Source of the DNA: Methylobacterium sp. PvR107
GTDB lineage: Bacteria > Pseudomonadota > Alphaproteobacteria > Rhizobiales > Beijerinckiaceae
Direction of reading: 5' to 3'
DNA: 64,000 nucleotides
NCBI RefSeq assembly: GCF_017833295.1
Contig: NZ_JAFIBW010000001.1
Coordinates: 3,362,001 to 3,426,000, forward strand
Below are positions 18,488 to 27,579 of this stretch, piece by piece. The notes beneath the pieces were generated by a model that searched no databases, had not been told where the DNA came from, and saw only the letters and a program-made list of their open reading frames with translations. A program made the position numbers and the translations under genes. Every line of letters starts with the position of its first letter. Within the stretch, counting starts at the first letter, position 1.

Positions 18488-19576
18488 GTGAGTCCTGACG
18501 CCCCTTCCCGCACCGCCCCGCCTGTCGCCCGCTCCGGCGGGGGCAGCCGGTCGAGCCCTTCCGCCTCGGTCCTGCCCGGGATCGGCCTGTGCGCGGCGAT
18601 CACCGCCGTGGCGATGGCCGCGCAGGCGCTGGAGGAGCGCGTTGCGGGCCATCCCTATGTCGAGGCCCTGGTCCTGGCGATCCTGATCGGCATCGCGGTG
18701 CGGACCGCCTGGACGCCCCATGCCCGGTTCCGGACCGGCATCGCCTTCTCGGCCAAGCAGCTCCTCGAAGTCGCGGTCGTTCTGCTCGGCGCCTCCCTGA
18801 GCCTCGGGGCGATCCTCGCCTCCGGCCCGGCCCTGCTCGCCGGCATCGTCGCCACCGTGGTGCTCGGCATCGCCGCCAGCGTGGCGATCTGCCGGGCGCT
18901 CGGCCTGCCGGCCCGGATGGCAATCCTGGTGGCCTGCGGCAACGCCATCTGCGGCAACTCGGCGATCGCCGCGGTGGCGCCCGTCATCGGGGCGGAGCCG
19001 AAGGACATCGCCGCCGCCATCGCGTTCACGGCGGTGCTCGGCGTGCTGATGGTGCTCGGGCTTCCGCTGTTCGTCCCCCTCGCCGGCATGAACGACAGCC
19101 AGTACGGGGTGCTGGCAGGGCTGACCGTCTACGCCGTGCCGCAGGTGCTGGCCGCCACCGTACCGGTGAGCCTGCTGTCGACGCAGATCGGCACCCTGGT
19201 GAAGCTCGTGCGCGTGCTGATGCTCGGCCCGGTGGTGGTGGCGTTCTCGCTGATCGCGCCCCGCCTGCCGCGGGCGGCCGGCGCCCCGCCTGCACCGAGC
19301 CGGCCCGGGCTCACCAAGCTGGTCCCGTGGTTCATCCTCGGCTTCCTGGCCCTGGCGACCCTGCGCTCGTCGGGCCTCGTCCCGGATGCGGCAGTGAAGC
19401 CCCTGACGCAGCTCGCCGGGGTGCTCACGGTCCTGTCGATGGCCGCGCTCGGCCTCGGCGTCGACGTGCGCATCCTCGCCCGGGTCGGCGGCCGGGTGAC
19501 CCTGGCGGTGACCGCCTCGCTGGCGGTGCTCGTCCTCCTCAGCCTGGCGCTGATCCGCGGCCTCGGCATCGAATGA
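18488..19576 (+). CDS. YeiH/YadS-type putative sulfate exporter family protein
   Basis: 362 residues from a GTG. About ten membrane segments. Family markers include 'AKQLLEVAVVLLGASLSLG', 'ACGNAICGNSAIAAVAPVIGA' split over adjacent helices, and 'GLTVYAVPQVLAAT'. YeiH proteins are inner-membrane transporters tied to sulfate/sulfite or taurine-derived sulfur export by context in other species; direct evidence is limited. The sulfonate-type ABC pair upstream would fit a sulfur theme, but the repeat between them argues against one operon. Confidence 0.88.
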   Translation: MSPDAPSRTAPPVARSGGGSRSSPSASVLPGIGLCAAITAVAMAAQALEERVAGHPYVEALVLAILIGIAVRTAWTPHARFRTGIAFSAKQLLEVAVVLLGASLSLGAILASGPALLAGIVATVVLGIAASVAICRALGLPARMAILVACGNAICGNSAIAAVAPVIGAEPKDIAAAIAFTAVLGVLMVLGLPLFVPLAGMNDSQYGVLAGLTVYAVPQVLAATVPVSLLSTQIGTLVKLVRVLMLGPVVVAFSLIAPRLPRAAGAPPAPSRPGLTKLVPWFILGFLALATLRSSGLVPDAAVKPLTQLAGVLTVLSMAALGLGVDVRILARVGGRVTLAVTASLAVLVLLSLALIRGLGIE

Positions 19577-19773
19577 CCCCGCCGGGATTCCGGACCGACC
19601 GGGGCCTGCCGGTTATTCCGCGCTGCCGTATTCCCGGCAGGCCATGGAGGTCCGGGCTGTAAACGCCCGGGGATCGGCGCTTCTGTGCAGGTGAGCGGCC
19701 CGGTTCGGGGCCCGGCCTCGGTCGTCCTGCACCAAAATGCGCGTTCCGCATCCGGCGAGCTGCCGGGACCATC

Positions 19774-19800
19774 TTGACACTCAAGGGGTTTTTGCTTTTG
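19774..19800 (+). promoter_or_regulatory. Possible promoter of the MucR-family gene
   Basis: A consensus -35 TTGACA at 19774-19779 is followed by an AT-rich stretch where a -10 would fall, but the -10 is weak. It lies about 65 nt upstream of the chosen GTG and would be inside the coding region if the distant ATG at 19737 were used, which favours the later start. Confidence 0.35.
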
Positions 19801-19844
19801 GAACCCGCGGCGTCATCGTTGAAACCTTCAAGTGGACCCGCGCA

Positions 19845-20294
19845 GTGCCCGAAAAAAGTCCCGAGCGCTCCATCAAGCTCGTCACGCTGGCCGGCGAGAT
19901 CGTTGCGGCTTACGTGTCGAACAATTCCGTTCCGCCGGCGGCGCTGCCCGAACTGATGGCAAGCGTGCACGGAACCCTGGCGGTCCTCACCGGACGGCCG
20001 CAAGCCGACGCGCCCCCCGCCGTCGAGCAGCCGACGCCCGCGCAGATCCGCAAGTCGGTCCAGGAGGACGGGATCCTCAGCTTCATCGACGGCCGATCCT
20101 ACAAGACGCTGAAGCGTCACCTCAACGCCCACGGCCTGACGCCGGAGCGCTACCGCGAGCGCTTCGGCCTGCCGGCAGATTACCCGATGACCGCGCCGGG
20201 CTACGCCGCCCAGCGTTCGGCGCTCGCGAAGGCCATCGGTCTCGGCGTGCCCGGCGGGCGGGTCGGTCAGCGCAGGACCGGCACGAACGGCTGA
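19845..20294 (+). CDS. MucR/Ros-family transcriptional regulator lacking the zinc-finger Cys
   Basis: 149 residues from a GTG; an ATG at 19737 is possible but precedes the promoter-like TTGACA. The MucR core is clear: 'LAGEIVAAYVSNN' (oligomerisation region), then 'YKTLKRHLNAHGLTPERYRE' and 'GLPADYPMTAPGYAAQRS'. The position that is Cys in classical Ros-type fingers is Ser79 here (ILSFIDG), while His92/His96 remain, so zinc binding is doubtful. Cys-less Mesorhizobium homologues are reported still to bind DNA. MucR proteins are H-NS-like silencers of surface polysaccharide and motility genes. Confidence 0.88.
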   Translation: MPEKSPERSIKLVTLAGEIVAAYVSNNSVPPAALPELMASVHGTLAVLTGRPQADAPPAVEQPTPAQIRKSVQEDGILSFIDGRSYKTLKRHLNAHGLTPERYRERFGLPADYPMTAPGYAAQRSALAKAIGLGVPGGRVGQRRTGTNG

Positions 20295-20608
20295 TCGTCG
20301 GCGCCGCTCCGTGTCCGATCGCTCCGGTCCGCGCGGCTCTGGAACGGCAGCACCTGCGCGGAGTCCGGAGCGGGCCGGCCACACCCTGTGGGATCGGGAC
20401 GCGCCGGCCGGCCGAACGTGTCGGCCCACCGCAAGGTGATGACGCGGCCATTCAGGGCTTCAGCGGCGCTGTCGTCGACCCTGTCGGCGGCCGGCGACTT
20501 GCGGCGACCGGAACCGATCCAGCGCTCCACCCGCTTCCCGCGCCGGAGCAGCGGCTCCAGGCGCTGGCGGGCCGGCTCGACGTCATCGGGCTTGTCTGAG
20601 GTCGACAC
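20267..20608 (-). CDS. Hypothetical protein
   Basis: 113 residues from a GTG. The third codon position is almost always G or C and the composition is like that of neighbouring genes, which supports it being real. It is Arg/Asp/Pro-rich with no membrane segment and no motif I recognise; residues 8-35 could form a charged helix. Its 3' end overlaps the MucR-family gene by 28 nt in a convergent arrangement, which lowers confidence. Confidence 0.45.
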   Translation of the reverse strand: MSTSDKPDDVEPARQRLEPLLRRGKRVERWIGSGRRKSPAADRVDDSAAEALNGRVITLRWADTFGRPARPDPTGCGRPAPDSAQVLPFQSRADRSDRTRSGADDQPFVPVLR

Positions 20609-20708
20609 GCTGAAAAACCCCCGTCCGCGTTCGAAGCGCGAGCGGGAGACGGGCAGCGGGTTCGGCCGTGGATCCGCCAGGGTGCTCTACCTTCGACAAC
20701 GCCGCTAT

Positions 20709-20736
20709 CCTATCCGGTTGTGCGCAACCGGATAGG
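20709..20736. repeat. Perfect 12-bp stem-loop inverted repeat
   Basis: CCTATCCGGTTG, loop TGCG, CAACCGGATAGG: a perfect 12-bp inverted repeat. It sits downstream of the fused ATPase gene (minus strand, stop at 20799) and about 100 nt before the hypothetical gene start at 20608. No T-run follows on either strand, so it is not a standard terminator; an operator or RNA-stabilising hairpin is possible. Confidence 0.6.
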
Positions 20737-20798
20737 GCGACTCCGTCCAAAAAACTTGTCTCTGCGTCCCAGAACGGCCCAATCCGGGCCGCGGCGGC

Positions 20799-22403
20799 TC
20801 AGGATGCGCGCGCCCCCGGCACTGCCGCCAGCAGGCTGCGCGTGTAGGCGTGGTCCGGTGCGGCGAACAGGTCTGCGGTGCCCCGCATCTCCACGATGGC
20901 GCCGCGGTGCATCACGGCGATCCGGTCGCAGATCGTGGCGGCTACGCGCAGGTCGTGGGTGATGAACAGCATCGCGAGCGACAGGCGCTGCTTCAGGTCT
21001 TCCAGGAGATCCAGCACCTGCCGCTGGACCGAGACGTCCAGCGCCGAGACCGCCTCGTCGGCTACCAGCACGTCCGGCTCCATGGCGAGCGCCCGGGCAA
21101 TGCCGATGCGCTGGCGCTGCCCGCCCGAGAAGGCGTTCGGGTAGCGGGCGGCGGCCTTGGGATCGAGGCCGACGAGGTCGAGGAGGCTGCGTGCCCGCTC
21201 CCGCGCCTCGGCGGCCGGGACTCCGTGGGCGATCGGGCCCGCCGTGATGATCTGCTCCACGGTGCGGCGCGGGTTCAGGGACGCGAACGGGTCCTGGAAG
21301 ATCATCTGGATGCGGTTGCGCTTGTCGCGCAAGGCCGCCTTCCCGAGAGCCGTGTAGTCGAGATCCCCCAGCCGGACCGTTCCGCCGTCGGGCTCGATCA
21401 GCCGGATCGCGAGCCGCGCCGTGGTCGACTTGCCCGACCCGGATTCGCCCACGATCCCCAGGGTCTCGCCGCGGCGGACGTCGAACGAGACCTCCTTCAC
21501 GGCGGCCACGACCCGCGGCTTGCCGAACAGGCCGGAGCGCCCGGAATAGGTCTTGGACAGCCCGGTCACCGAGAGGGCGACCGGGGCTGCCGCCAGGGCT
21601 GAGCGCGCCGGCGGCGTCAGGCTCGGGACGGCGGCGAGCAGCGCCTTGGTGTAGGCTGCCTGCGGGTTGCGCAGCACCGCCTCGGCCGTGCCGGATTCCA
21701 CGAGCCGCCCGCGCTGGAGCACCGCCACGTGATCGGCGATCTCCGCCACCACGCCGAAATCGTGGGTGATGAACAGGACGCTCATCCCGCGCTTCCGCTG
21801 CAGGTCGCGGATCAGCCGGAGGATCTGGGCCTGGGTGGTGACGTCGAGCGCCGTGGTCGGCTCGTCGGCGACCAGCACCGAGGGTTCCAGCGCCAGCGCC
21901 ATGGCGATCATCGCCCGCTGCCGCTGGCCGCCGGAGAGCTGGTGCGGGTAGGCCCGCACCGCCTCCTCGGGGTTCGGCAGCCCGACCTCGGTGGCGAGCG
22001 CCACCGCCCGGGCCCGGCGCTCGCTGCGGGTGAGCAGGTTATGCGCCTCGAACATCTCGGCGATCTGGTCGCCGATCCGCATCACCGGGTTCAGCGCCGT
22101 CATCGGCTCCTGGAACACCATGGCGATGCGCCGGCCGCGCAAGCGGCGCCACGCGGGCTCGTCGAGGGTCAGGAGGTCCCGGCCCTCGAACAGGATCGTG
22201 CCGGAAGTCGGCGTCAGCGCCCGGGGCAGGAGGCCGGTGAGCGCGTAGGCGCTCATCGACTTGCCCGAGCCCGATTCCCCGACCACGCACAGGATCTTCC
22301 CGGATTCCAGGTCGAGGTTCAGGCCCTCGACCGCGTGCGGGCGATCGGCGCCCTTGGGGAGCGCGATCGTCAGATCGCGGATGCGGACGACCGGCGCGCT
22401 CAT
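20799..22403 (-). CDS. Fused double ATPase of a peptide-type ABC importer
   Basis: 534 residues holding two complete nucleotide-binding domains in tandem (about 6-255 and 275-525), each with Walker A GESGSGKS, a 'SGGQRQR' signature and Walker B ('[14 protein letters not shown]', '[14 protein letters not shown]'). Such DppD-DppF fusions resemble GsiA of the glutathione importer. It serves the two permeases encoded upstream. The M20 peptidase gene ends five nt before its start, so all five genes from the binding protein on appear to be one operon. Confidence 0.93.
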   Translation of the reverse strand: MSAPVVRIRDLTIALPKGADRPHAVEGLNLDLESGKILCVVGESGSGKSMSAYALTGLLPRALTPTSGTILFEGRDLLTLDEPAWRRLRGRRIAMVFQEPMTALNPVMRIGDQIAEMFEAHNLLTRSERRARAVALATEVGLPNPEEAVRAYPHQLSGGQRQRAMIAMALALEPSVLVADEPTTALDVTTQAQILRLIRDLQRKRGMSVLFITHDFGVVAEIADHVAVLQRGRLVESGTAEAVLRNPQAAYTKALLAAVPSLTPPARSALAAAPVALSVTGLSKTYSGRSGLFGKPRVVAAVKEVSFDVRRGETLGIVGESGSGKSTTARLAIRLIEPDGGTVRLGDLDYTALGKAALRDKRNRIQMIFQDPFASLNPRRTVEQIITAGPIAHGVPAAEARERARSLLDLVGLDPKAAARYPNAFSGGQRQRIGIARALAMEPDVLVADEAVSALDVSVQRQVLDLLEDLKQRLSLAMLFITHDLRVAATICDRIAVMHRGAIVEMRGTADLFAAPDHAYTRSLLAAVPGARAS

Positions 22404-22407
22404 CGTG

Positions 22408-23850
22408 TCAGGCCCTCGCTGTGCGGCGGCGGAGGATGTCGGGTCCGGCCTCGCCGAGATCCCAGAACAGGCCGGCCATGATCGCCAGGCCCTCGCGGGT
22501 GCCGGAGGCGAGCATGTGCTCGTCGGGCCCGTGCTGGCGGCAGGCCGGGTAGGAATGCGGCACCCAGAGGGTCGGCAGGCCGAGGATCTCCGAGAAGGCG
22601 TCGTTCGGCAGCGATCCGCCGAGATTGGGCAGCAGCGCCGGCTTCTTGCCGGAGCTCGCCTCGATCGAGTGGAGCGCCCACTCGACCCAGGGATCCTCGA
22701 CGGGGAGACGTGTCGCCTGAAACACCTCGGCGGCGCGGGCCGGCCGGACCTCGATCATCGGGAAGCCGTGGGCGTCGAGATGGGCGCGCACGTTCTGGAT
22801 CAGGTTCTGCCAGTCGGTGCCGACCACGAAGCGCAGCTGCAGGGTCGCCTTGGCGTGGGGCGGAACGGCGTTGAGCGGCCCGTCCGGGTCGCCGGTCTTG
22901 AAGGCCAGCACCTCCAGCGTGTTCCAGGCGAAGACCCGCTCGGCCGGCGTCAGGCCCGGCTCGCCCCAATCGGCATCGATCGTCGGCGCGGTCGGGTCCT
23001 CGCCGACGCGGATGTCGGCAAGGGCGGCGCGCACGCCCTCGGGGATCGGCGGCGGCCGCAGCGCGTCCACCAGGATGCTGCCGCGGGCGTCGACCATCGA
23101 GGCGATCGCCGAGGCCAGCACCGTGCCGGGGTTGCGCAACAGGCCGCCCCAATTGCCGGAATGGTGGGGACCCTCGCGCAGGTTGAGGCTCAGCTCGAAA
23201 TTGTAGGCGCCGCGGGAGCCCAGGAAGAGGGTCGGGCGCTCGCCGTTGAGGCGGGGGCCGTCCGAGGCGATCAGCACGTCCGAGCGGAGGGAATCGGCCT
23301 GCTCCCGGCAGAAGGGCCGCAGGCCCGGGGAGCCCGATTCCTCGCCCATCTCGATCAGGAGCTTGACGTTGAAGCCGAGATGGCCGTCGCGGGCCGCGAT
23401 CACCTGCTCCAGGGCGGCGAGGTTGAGGACGTGCTGGCCCTTGTTGTCGGCGGTGCCGCGCCCGTACCAGCGGTCGCCCTCGACCACGATCTCCCAGGGC
23501 CCGAGGCCCGCGCGCCACTGCTCGGGATAGCCCCGCACCGTGTCGCCGTGGCCGTAGATCAGCACGGTCGGCAGGTCCGCGCCCTCGCGCCGTTCGGCGA
23601 TCAGGAACGGGCCGTGCACCCCGTCCGGGTTCGGGAAGATCTTCGGGGTCTCGAAGCCGAGCCTGGCGACGAGCGGCACGATGAAGGCGTCGAGATAGGC
23701 GCGGAGGGCCGCCTCCTGGCCGGGGGCCTGGCTCTCGGTGGGCATCGCCACGGCCTTCCGCAGGAGGGCAAGGAACGCGCCCGAGTCGAAGGCCTCTGTG
23801 GCGCGCGCGATGGCGGCGTCTCGCGTCATGGTGTGTTTCCCGTGAAACAT
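22408..23850 (-). CDS. M20-family metallopeptidase
   Basis: 480 residues, or 473 from the second Met at 23829, which has GGGA about 8 nt upstream. The M20 dinuclear-zinc signatures are visible: 'YGHGDTVRGYPEQW', 'RGTADNKGQ' and 'MGEESGSPGL', with a dimerisation insert and C-terminal His region. Relatives are dipeptidases, carboxypeptidases or succinyl-diaminopimelate-type deacylases. Between permease and ATPase genes of an importer it probably cleaves the imported peptide. The first codons lie inside a parS-like palindrome, which makes the N-terminus MFHGKH suspect. Confidence 0.87.
   Translation of the reverse strand: MFHGKHTMTRDAAIARATEAFDSGAFLALLRKAVAMPTESQAPGQEAALRAYLDAFIVPLVARLGFETPKIFPNPDGVHGPFLIAERREGADLPTVLIYGHGDTVRGYPEQWRAGLGPWEIVVEGDRWYGRGTADNKGQHVLNLAALEQVIAARDGHLGFNVKLLIEMGEESGSPGLRPFCREQADSLRSDVLIASDGPRLNGERPTLFLGSRGAYNFELSLNLREGPHHSGNWGGLLRNPGTVLASAIASMVDARGSILVDALRPPPIPEGVRAALADIRVGEDPTAPTIDADWGEPGLTPAERVFAWNTLEVLAFKTGDPDGPLNAVPPHAKATLQLRFVVGTDWQNLIQNVRAHLDAHGFPMIEVRPARAAEVFQATRLPVEDPWVEWALHSIEASSGKKPALLPNLGGSLPNDAFSEILGLPTLWVPHSYPACRQHGPDEHMLASGTREGLAIMAGLFWDLGEAGPDILRRRTARA
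23834..23849. other. parS-like ParB-binding site candidate 1
   Basis: TGTTTCCCGTGAAACA matches the bacterial parS consensus TGTTTCACGTGAAACA at 15 of 16 positions. It sits at the start of the M20 peptidase frame, as parS often does at the start of rsmG (MFHVKH). A second 15/16 match is at 59499. ParB would spread from such a site to load SMC and segregate the chromosome; binding is not shown. Confidence 0.5.
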
Positions 23851-23889
23851 TTTGGTAACCTGTCGGCGGGCACTGGCCCGGCGCAGCCG

Positions 23890-24825
23890 TCAGTGGCGTG
23901 CCTCGGGCGCCGTGATGTCGCGCAGGCCGTCCCCCAGCAGATTGATCGCCAGCACGAGCAGGAGGAGCGCCACGCCCGGGATGGTGATCACCCAGGGCTG
24001 GAAGAACATGTACTGCTTGCCCTCGGCGATCATCAGGCCCCAGGAGGGCAGGGGCGGCTGCACGCCGAGCCCGAGGAACGACAGGGCGGCCTCCAGCAGG
24101 ATCGCATGGGCCATCTCCAGGGTCGCCACGACGATCAGGGCGTTCATGATGTTGGGCAGGATTTCCTGGCCGATGATGCGCAGATCCGTGAGCCCGGCGG
24201 CCCGGGCCGCGCTGACGAAATCCTGGTTGCGGATCTGCTGGGTCGCGGCCCGGGTCACCACGGCGAAGCGGTCCCAGAGCAGGAAGCCCAATACCAGCAC
24301 CACCACCTTCAGGGAGCCGCCGACCAGCGCCGCCATGGCGAGCGCCACCAGCACCACCGGCATGGCGAGCCGCGTGGTCACCACGTAGCTCACCACCGAG
24401 TCGACCCAGCCGCCGAAATAGCCGGCGCACAATCCCAGCGTCGTGCCGATCAGCCCGGAGATCAGCGCCGCCGAGATCCCGATCAGGAGGGAGATCTGGC
24501 CGCCGTAGAGCAGACGGCTCAGGTAATCACGGCCGAGCTTGTCGGTGCCGAGCACGTGCTCCCAGGTCCCCTTGGCCTGCCAGATTGGCGGGATCAGGCG
24601 GCGGGACACGTCCTGCGCGTAGGGATCGTGCGGGGCGATGAGCGGGGCAGCGAGCGCCGCCAGCACGATCAGCCCGAGGATCCCGGCCCCGATCAGGAAG
24701 CCCGTGTGGCGCAGGCCCCGCCGCAGGATCAGGTGCGTCGGGGAGGGCACCGGTGCCAGGGCGATCGGCGCGTCCGGGGGCAGGGCGGGGGCGGCGAGCG
24801 CCGCCGTGTCGGGGGGGAGGCTCAT
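23890..24825 (-). CDS. ABC transporter permease, DppC-like (second importer)
   Basis: 311 residues from the ATG at 24825. An Ala/Pro-rich leader of about 35 residues, then six membrane segments; 'LGTDKLGRDYLSRLLYGGQ' and 'LPSWGLMIAEGKQYMF' are DppC landmarks, with the EAA loop near 'DFVSAARAAGLTDLRIIGQE'. It follows the DppB-like gene by 14 nt and precedes the M20 peptidase. Confidence 0.92.
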   Translation of the reverse strand: MSLPPDTAALAAPALPPDAPIALAPVPSPTHLILRRGLRHTGFLIGAGILGLIVLAALAAPLIAPHDPYAQDVSRRLIPPIWQAKGTWEHVLGTDKLGRDYLSRLLYGGQISLLIGISAALISGLIGTTLGLCAGYFGGWVDSVVSYVVTTRLAMPVVLVALAMAALVGGSLKVVVLVLGFLLWDRFAVVTRAATQQIRNQDFVSAARAAGLTDLRIIGQEILPNIMNALIVVATLEMAHAILLEAALSFLGLGVQPPLPSWGLMIAEGKQYMFFQPWVITIPGVALLLLVLAINLLGDGLRDITAPEARH

Positions 24826-24839
24826 GGCGGGCTCCGTCC

Positions 24840-25757
24840 TCACGATTGGCGCAGGCGCGGATCGAGGAAGGCGTTCAGCAGGTCGGCGGCGAGCGTCAGG
24901 CCGATGTAGATCATGGCCAGGACCAGCACGATCGCCTGGACGACCGGGAAGTCGTTGCGGGCGATGGATTCCCAGGCGAGCTGCCCGAGCCCCTGGAGCG
25001 AGAACACCGCCTCGATCACGATCGAGCCGCCGAGCATGAAGCCGAACTGCACCGCCGCCAGGGCGATCACCGGGATCACGGCGTTGCGCAGCGCATGCCG
25101 CACCAGGATCTTGCGCGGCGGCAGCCCCTTGGCGCGGGCGGTGCGGACGTAGTCGGAGGCCAGCACCTCCAGCATGCCGTTGCGGGTGAGGCGCATCACG
25201 GCGGGCATCGCGTAGTAGCCCAGCGCGATCGCCGGCAGGACGAAGTTCTTCCACGTGGCGTTGCCCGAGACCGGCAGCCAGCGGAGATTCACGGAAAAGA
25301 TCAGGATCAGCGTCAGGCCGAACCAGAAGCTCGGCATCGCCTGGCCGAGCACCGAGACGGCCAGCGCCGTCCGGTCGATCCAGGTGTCCCGCTTCACGGC
25401 GGCGACGACGCCGAGGGGAATGGCCACGAACAGCGCGACGGCGAGCGCGATGATGCCGAGATAGAGGGTGATCGGCAGGCGGGCGGCCAGCAGGTCGATC
25501 ACGCTCTCGCGGAAATAGAAGGAGTTGCCGAAATCGAGGTGTAGAGCCCGCCAGCCCCAGGTGAGGAACTGGGTGAGCAACGGCTGGTCCAGGCCGTAAT
25601 CCTGGCGAATCTGGGCGATCTGCGGCCCGGTGGCCTCCGGCCCGGCGATCGCGGTCGCGAGGTCACCCGAGAGGTGGAGGAGCAGGAAACTCGCCACCGA
25701 GACCGTGAAGGCCACCGCCAGGGCGACCAGGATGCGCCGGACCGTGAAGGCCAGCAT
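24840..25757 (-). CDS. ABC transporter permease, DppB-like (second importer)
   Basis: 305 residues, starting MLAFTVRRILVALAVAF, with six membrane segments and the EAA loop at '[20 protein letters not shown]'. It forms the channel with the DppC-like partner. It starts about 120 nt after the binding-protein stop, with the operon continuing on the minus strand. Confidence 0.92.
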   Translation of the reverse strand: MLAFTVRRILVALAVAFTVSVASFLLLHLSGDLATAIAGPEATGPQIAQIRQDYGLDQPLLTQFLTWGWRALHLDFGNSFYFRESVIDLLAARLPITLYLGIIALAVALFVAIPLGVVAAVKRDTWIDRTALAVSVLGQAMPSFWFGLTLILIFSVNLRWLPVSGNATWKNFVLPAIALGYYAMPAVMRLTRNGMLEVLASDYVRTARAKGLPPRKILVRHALRNAVIPVIALAAVQFGFMLGGSIVIEAVFSLQGLGQLAWESIARNDFPVVQAIVLVLAMIYIGLTLAADLLNAFLDPRLRQS

Positions 25758-25876
25758 GGCTCAGGCTCCTTCCTGGCGACGGGAAACGGATCGGTTGGCA
25801 CTCACGGAACCCGGCTGGATCGCGGGTCCCCGCTCCCGCGCGGGATAGGGGGCGCGGCGCGTCGCGGCCACCGCCC

Positions 25877-27409
25877 TCATTTCCACGACGCCGCGTAGAA
25901 CCGCGCCACCTCGTCGGGCTGGGCGGTGAAGTTCAGGTCCGACGTGAAGGCGTAGTTGGTCGCGTAGGAGAACATCGGCAGGGCGTAGGCCTCCGCGGCG
26001 ATCCGCTGGAGCGCCTTGGCGTAGGCGGCCTTCCGGGTCTCCGGATCGGTGGAGCCGTCGCCCTTCTGGAGGTCGGCGATCACCTGCGGATCCCGGGTCA
26101 GATCCTCCTCGCCGCCGCGGAAATACACGCCGTCGAAGGCCGAGACGTCCAGGACCGAGAACGACCCCCAGGTCTGGTAGCCGATCGAGACCTTGCCGGC
26201 CCGCAGCGAATCGCGGAACGCCGCGTAGCGCAGGTAGTTGAGCCGCGCCTTGATGCCGACGGCGGCGAGATAGCCGATCACCGCCTCGGCGTAGTCGCGC
26301 TCGCGATAGGCGCCGAGATCGATCTCGAATCCATTCGGATAGCCGGCTTCCTTGAGCAGCGCCTTGGCCTTGGCGGGGTCGTAGGCGTAGCGCGGCACGC
26401 CCTGGTCGGTGCAGCCGAACTGGTCGACGAAGCACAGCGCGTTCATCACCCGCGAGGCGCCCCGCACGAGGTTGTCGACCATCGCCTTGCGGTCGATGGC
26501 GTAGGCGATCGCCTGCCGGACGCGCAAGTCCTTGAGCGGCGAGTTCTCCTTGGCGCGGCCCAGCGTGTCGAACTGCAGGAAGCCGACCCGCATCGTCTCG
26601 GCGTTGAGCACCGTGATGTTGGGCGCGGCGCGCAGCTGCTCGGCCTGATCGCTCGGCACCCGCCAGATCCAGTCGACGCCGCCGGTCATCAGCTCGGCCA
26701 TCCGGCTCTCGCCGTCCGGGATGACGCGGAACTGCAGCTTGCCGATCTTCGGCTTACCCAGCGGGCTGCCAGCCCAGTATTTCTCGAAGCGCTCCATGCT
26801 GACGCCGCGGCCGCTGTCGACCTTGGTGATCCGGTAGGGGCCGCTGCCGACCGGCGCCTTGGCGAAGCCGTCGAGGCCGACCTTCTTGAAGTAGTTGGCC
26901 GGGAAGATCGGGGTCGGGCCGGCGAGGTATTCCAGCGCCGCCGGGAACGGCGCCTTGAGGTGGATGCGGACATTATGCGGGCCGGTCACCTCTACGGACT
27001 TCATCCAGTCGACGTTCTGGCGGGTGACCGTGCGCGCCTCGGGCGTCAGCACGTAGTTGAACGTGAAGGCCACGTCCTCCGGCCCGAGCGGGTCGCCGTT
27101 GTGGAAGACCACGCCCTCGCGGATCGTGAGATCCAGGGTCGTGTCGTCCGCCCAGGTCCAGGCGGTCGCCAGAAACGGCTTGTAGGTGCCGTCCTTGGGG
27201 TCCCGGTACAGCAGCGTGTCCCAGCAGTTCCGGGCCAGGATCACGCCCTCGCGGGCGCTGTTGTGATACGGGCTGACGTTCTCCGGCTCGCTGTCCGAGG
27301 CGTAGACCAGGGTGTCGTCGGCCTTGCCGGCGAGCGCCGGATGCGCGGCGACCAGGGTCGCGAGCGAGGCGGCCAAGGTGGCGGCCCGGGTGAGAGTCCG
27401 TAGCGGCAT
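25877..27409 (-). CDS. Peptide-type ABC transporter substrate-binding protein (second importer)
   Basis: 510 residues from the ATG that opens a classical Sec signal peptide (MPLRTLTRAATLAASLATL, cleavage near HPALAG, about residue 27). An upstream in-frame ATG at 27544 would put 45 non-signal residues in front and overlaps the operator dyads, so I rejected it. Family 5 features: 'LTIREGVVFHNGDPLGPEDV' near 90-110 and 'VRQAIAYAIDRKAMVDNLV'. First gene of the operon and divergent from the LysR gene. The substrate is unknown. Confidence 0.9.
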   Translation of the reverse strand: MPLRTLTRAATLAASLATLVAAHPALAGKADDTLVYASDSEPENVSPYHNSAREGVILARNCWDTLLYRDPKDGTYKPFLATAWTWADDTTLDLTIREGVVFHNGDPLGPEDVAFTFNYVLTPEARTVTRQNVDWMKSVEVTGPHNVRIHLKAPFPAALEYLAGPTPIFPANYFKKVGLDGFAKAPVGSGPYRITKVDSGRGVSMERFEKYWAGSPLGKPKIGKLQFRVIPDGESRMAELMTGGVDWIWRVPSDQAEQLRAAPNITVLNAETMRVGFLQFDTLGRAKENSPLKDLRVRQAIAYAIDRKAMVDNLVRGASRVMNALCFVDQFGCTDQGVPRYAYDPAKAKALLKEAGYPNGFEIDLGAYRERDYAEAVIGYLAAVGIKARLNYLRYAAFRDSLRAGKVSIGYQTWGSFSVLDVSAFDGVYFRGGEEDLTRDPQVIADLQKGDGSTDPETRKAAYAKALQRIAAEAYALPMFSYATNYAFTSDLNFTAQPDEVARFYAASWK

Positions 27410-27529
27410 GCAGGCTCCGACGGCGCGGCGGACAGGCCCGGCGGAAGGTTCCGCGGCTGCCGCCTTTTTCACCCTGCCATGATGTTGTGCATCTGGGATC
27501 GCAACAAGTAGAATTTGGCGAGTGCTGCC

Positions 27530-27568
27530 TTGCCATATCGGCAACGGATATGGCGTTATAGCCGTATC
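27530..27568. promoter_or_regulatory. Two LysR-type operator dyads
   Basis: TTGCCATATCGGCAA (27530-27544) is a perfect dyad fitting T-N11-A, the LysR box. GATATGGC-N6-GCCGTATC (27547-27568) is a second dyad with one mismatch. Their centres are about 20 bp apart, two helical turns, so a LysR tetramer could sit on one DNA face between the divergent importer operon and its regulator gene. Confidence 0.6.
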
Positions 27569-27579
27569 GAGGTACGATA

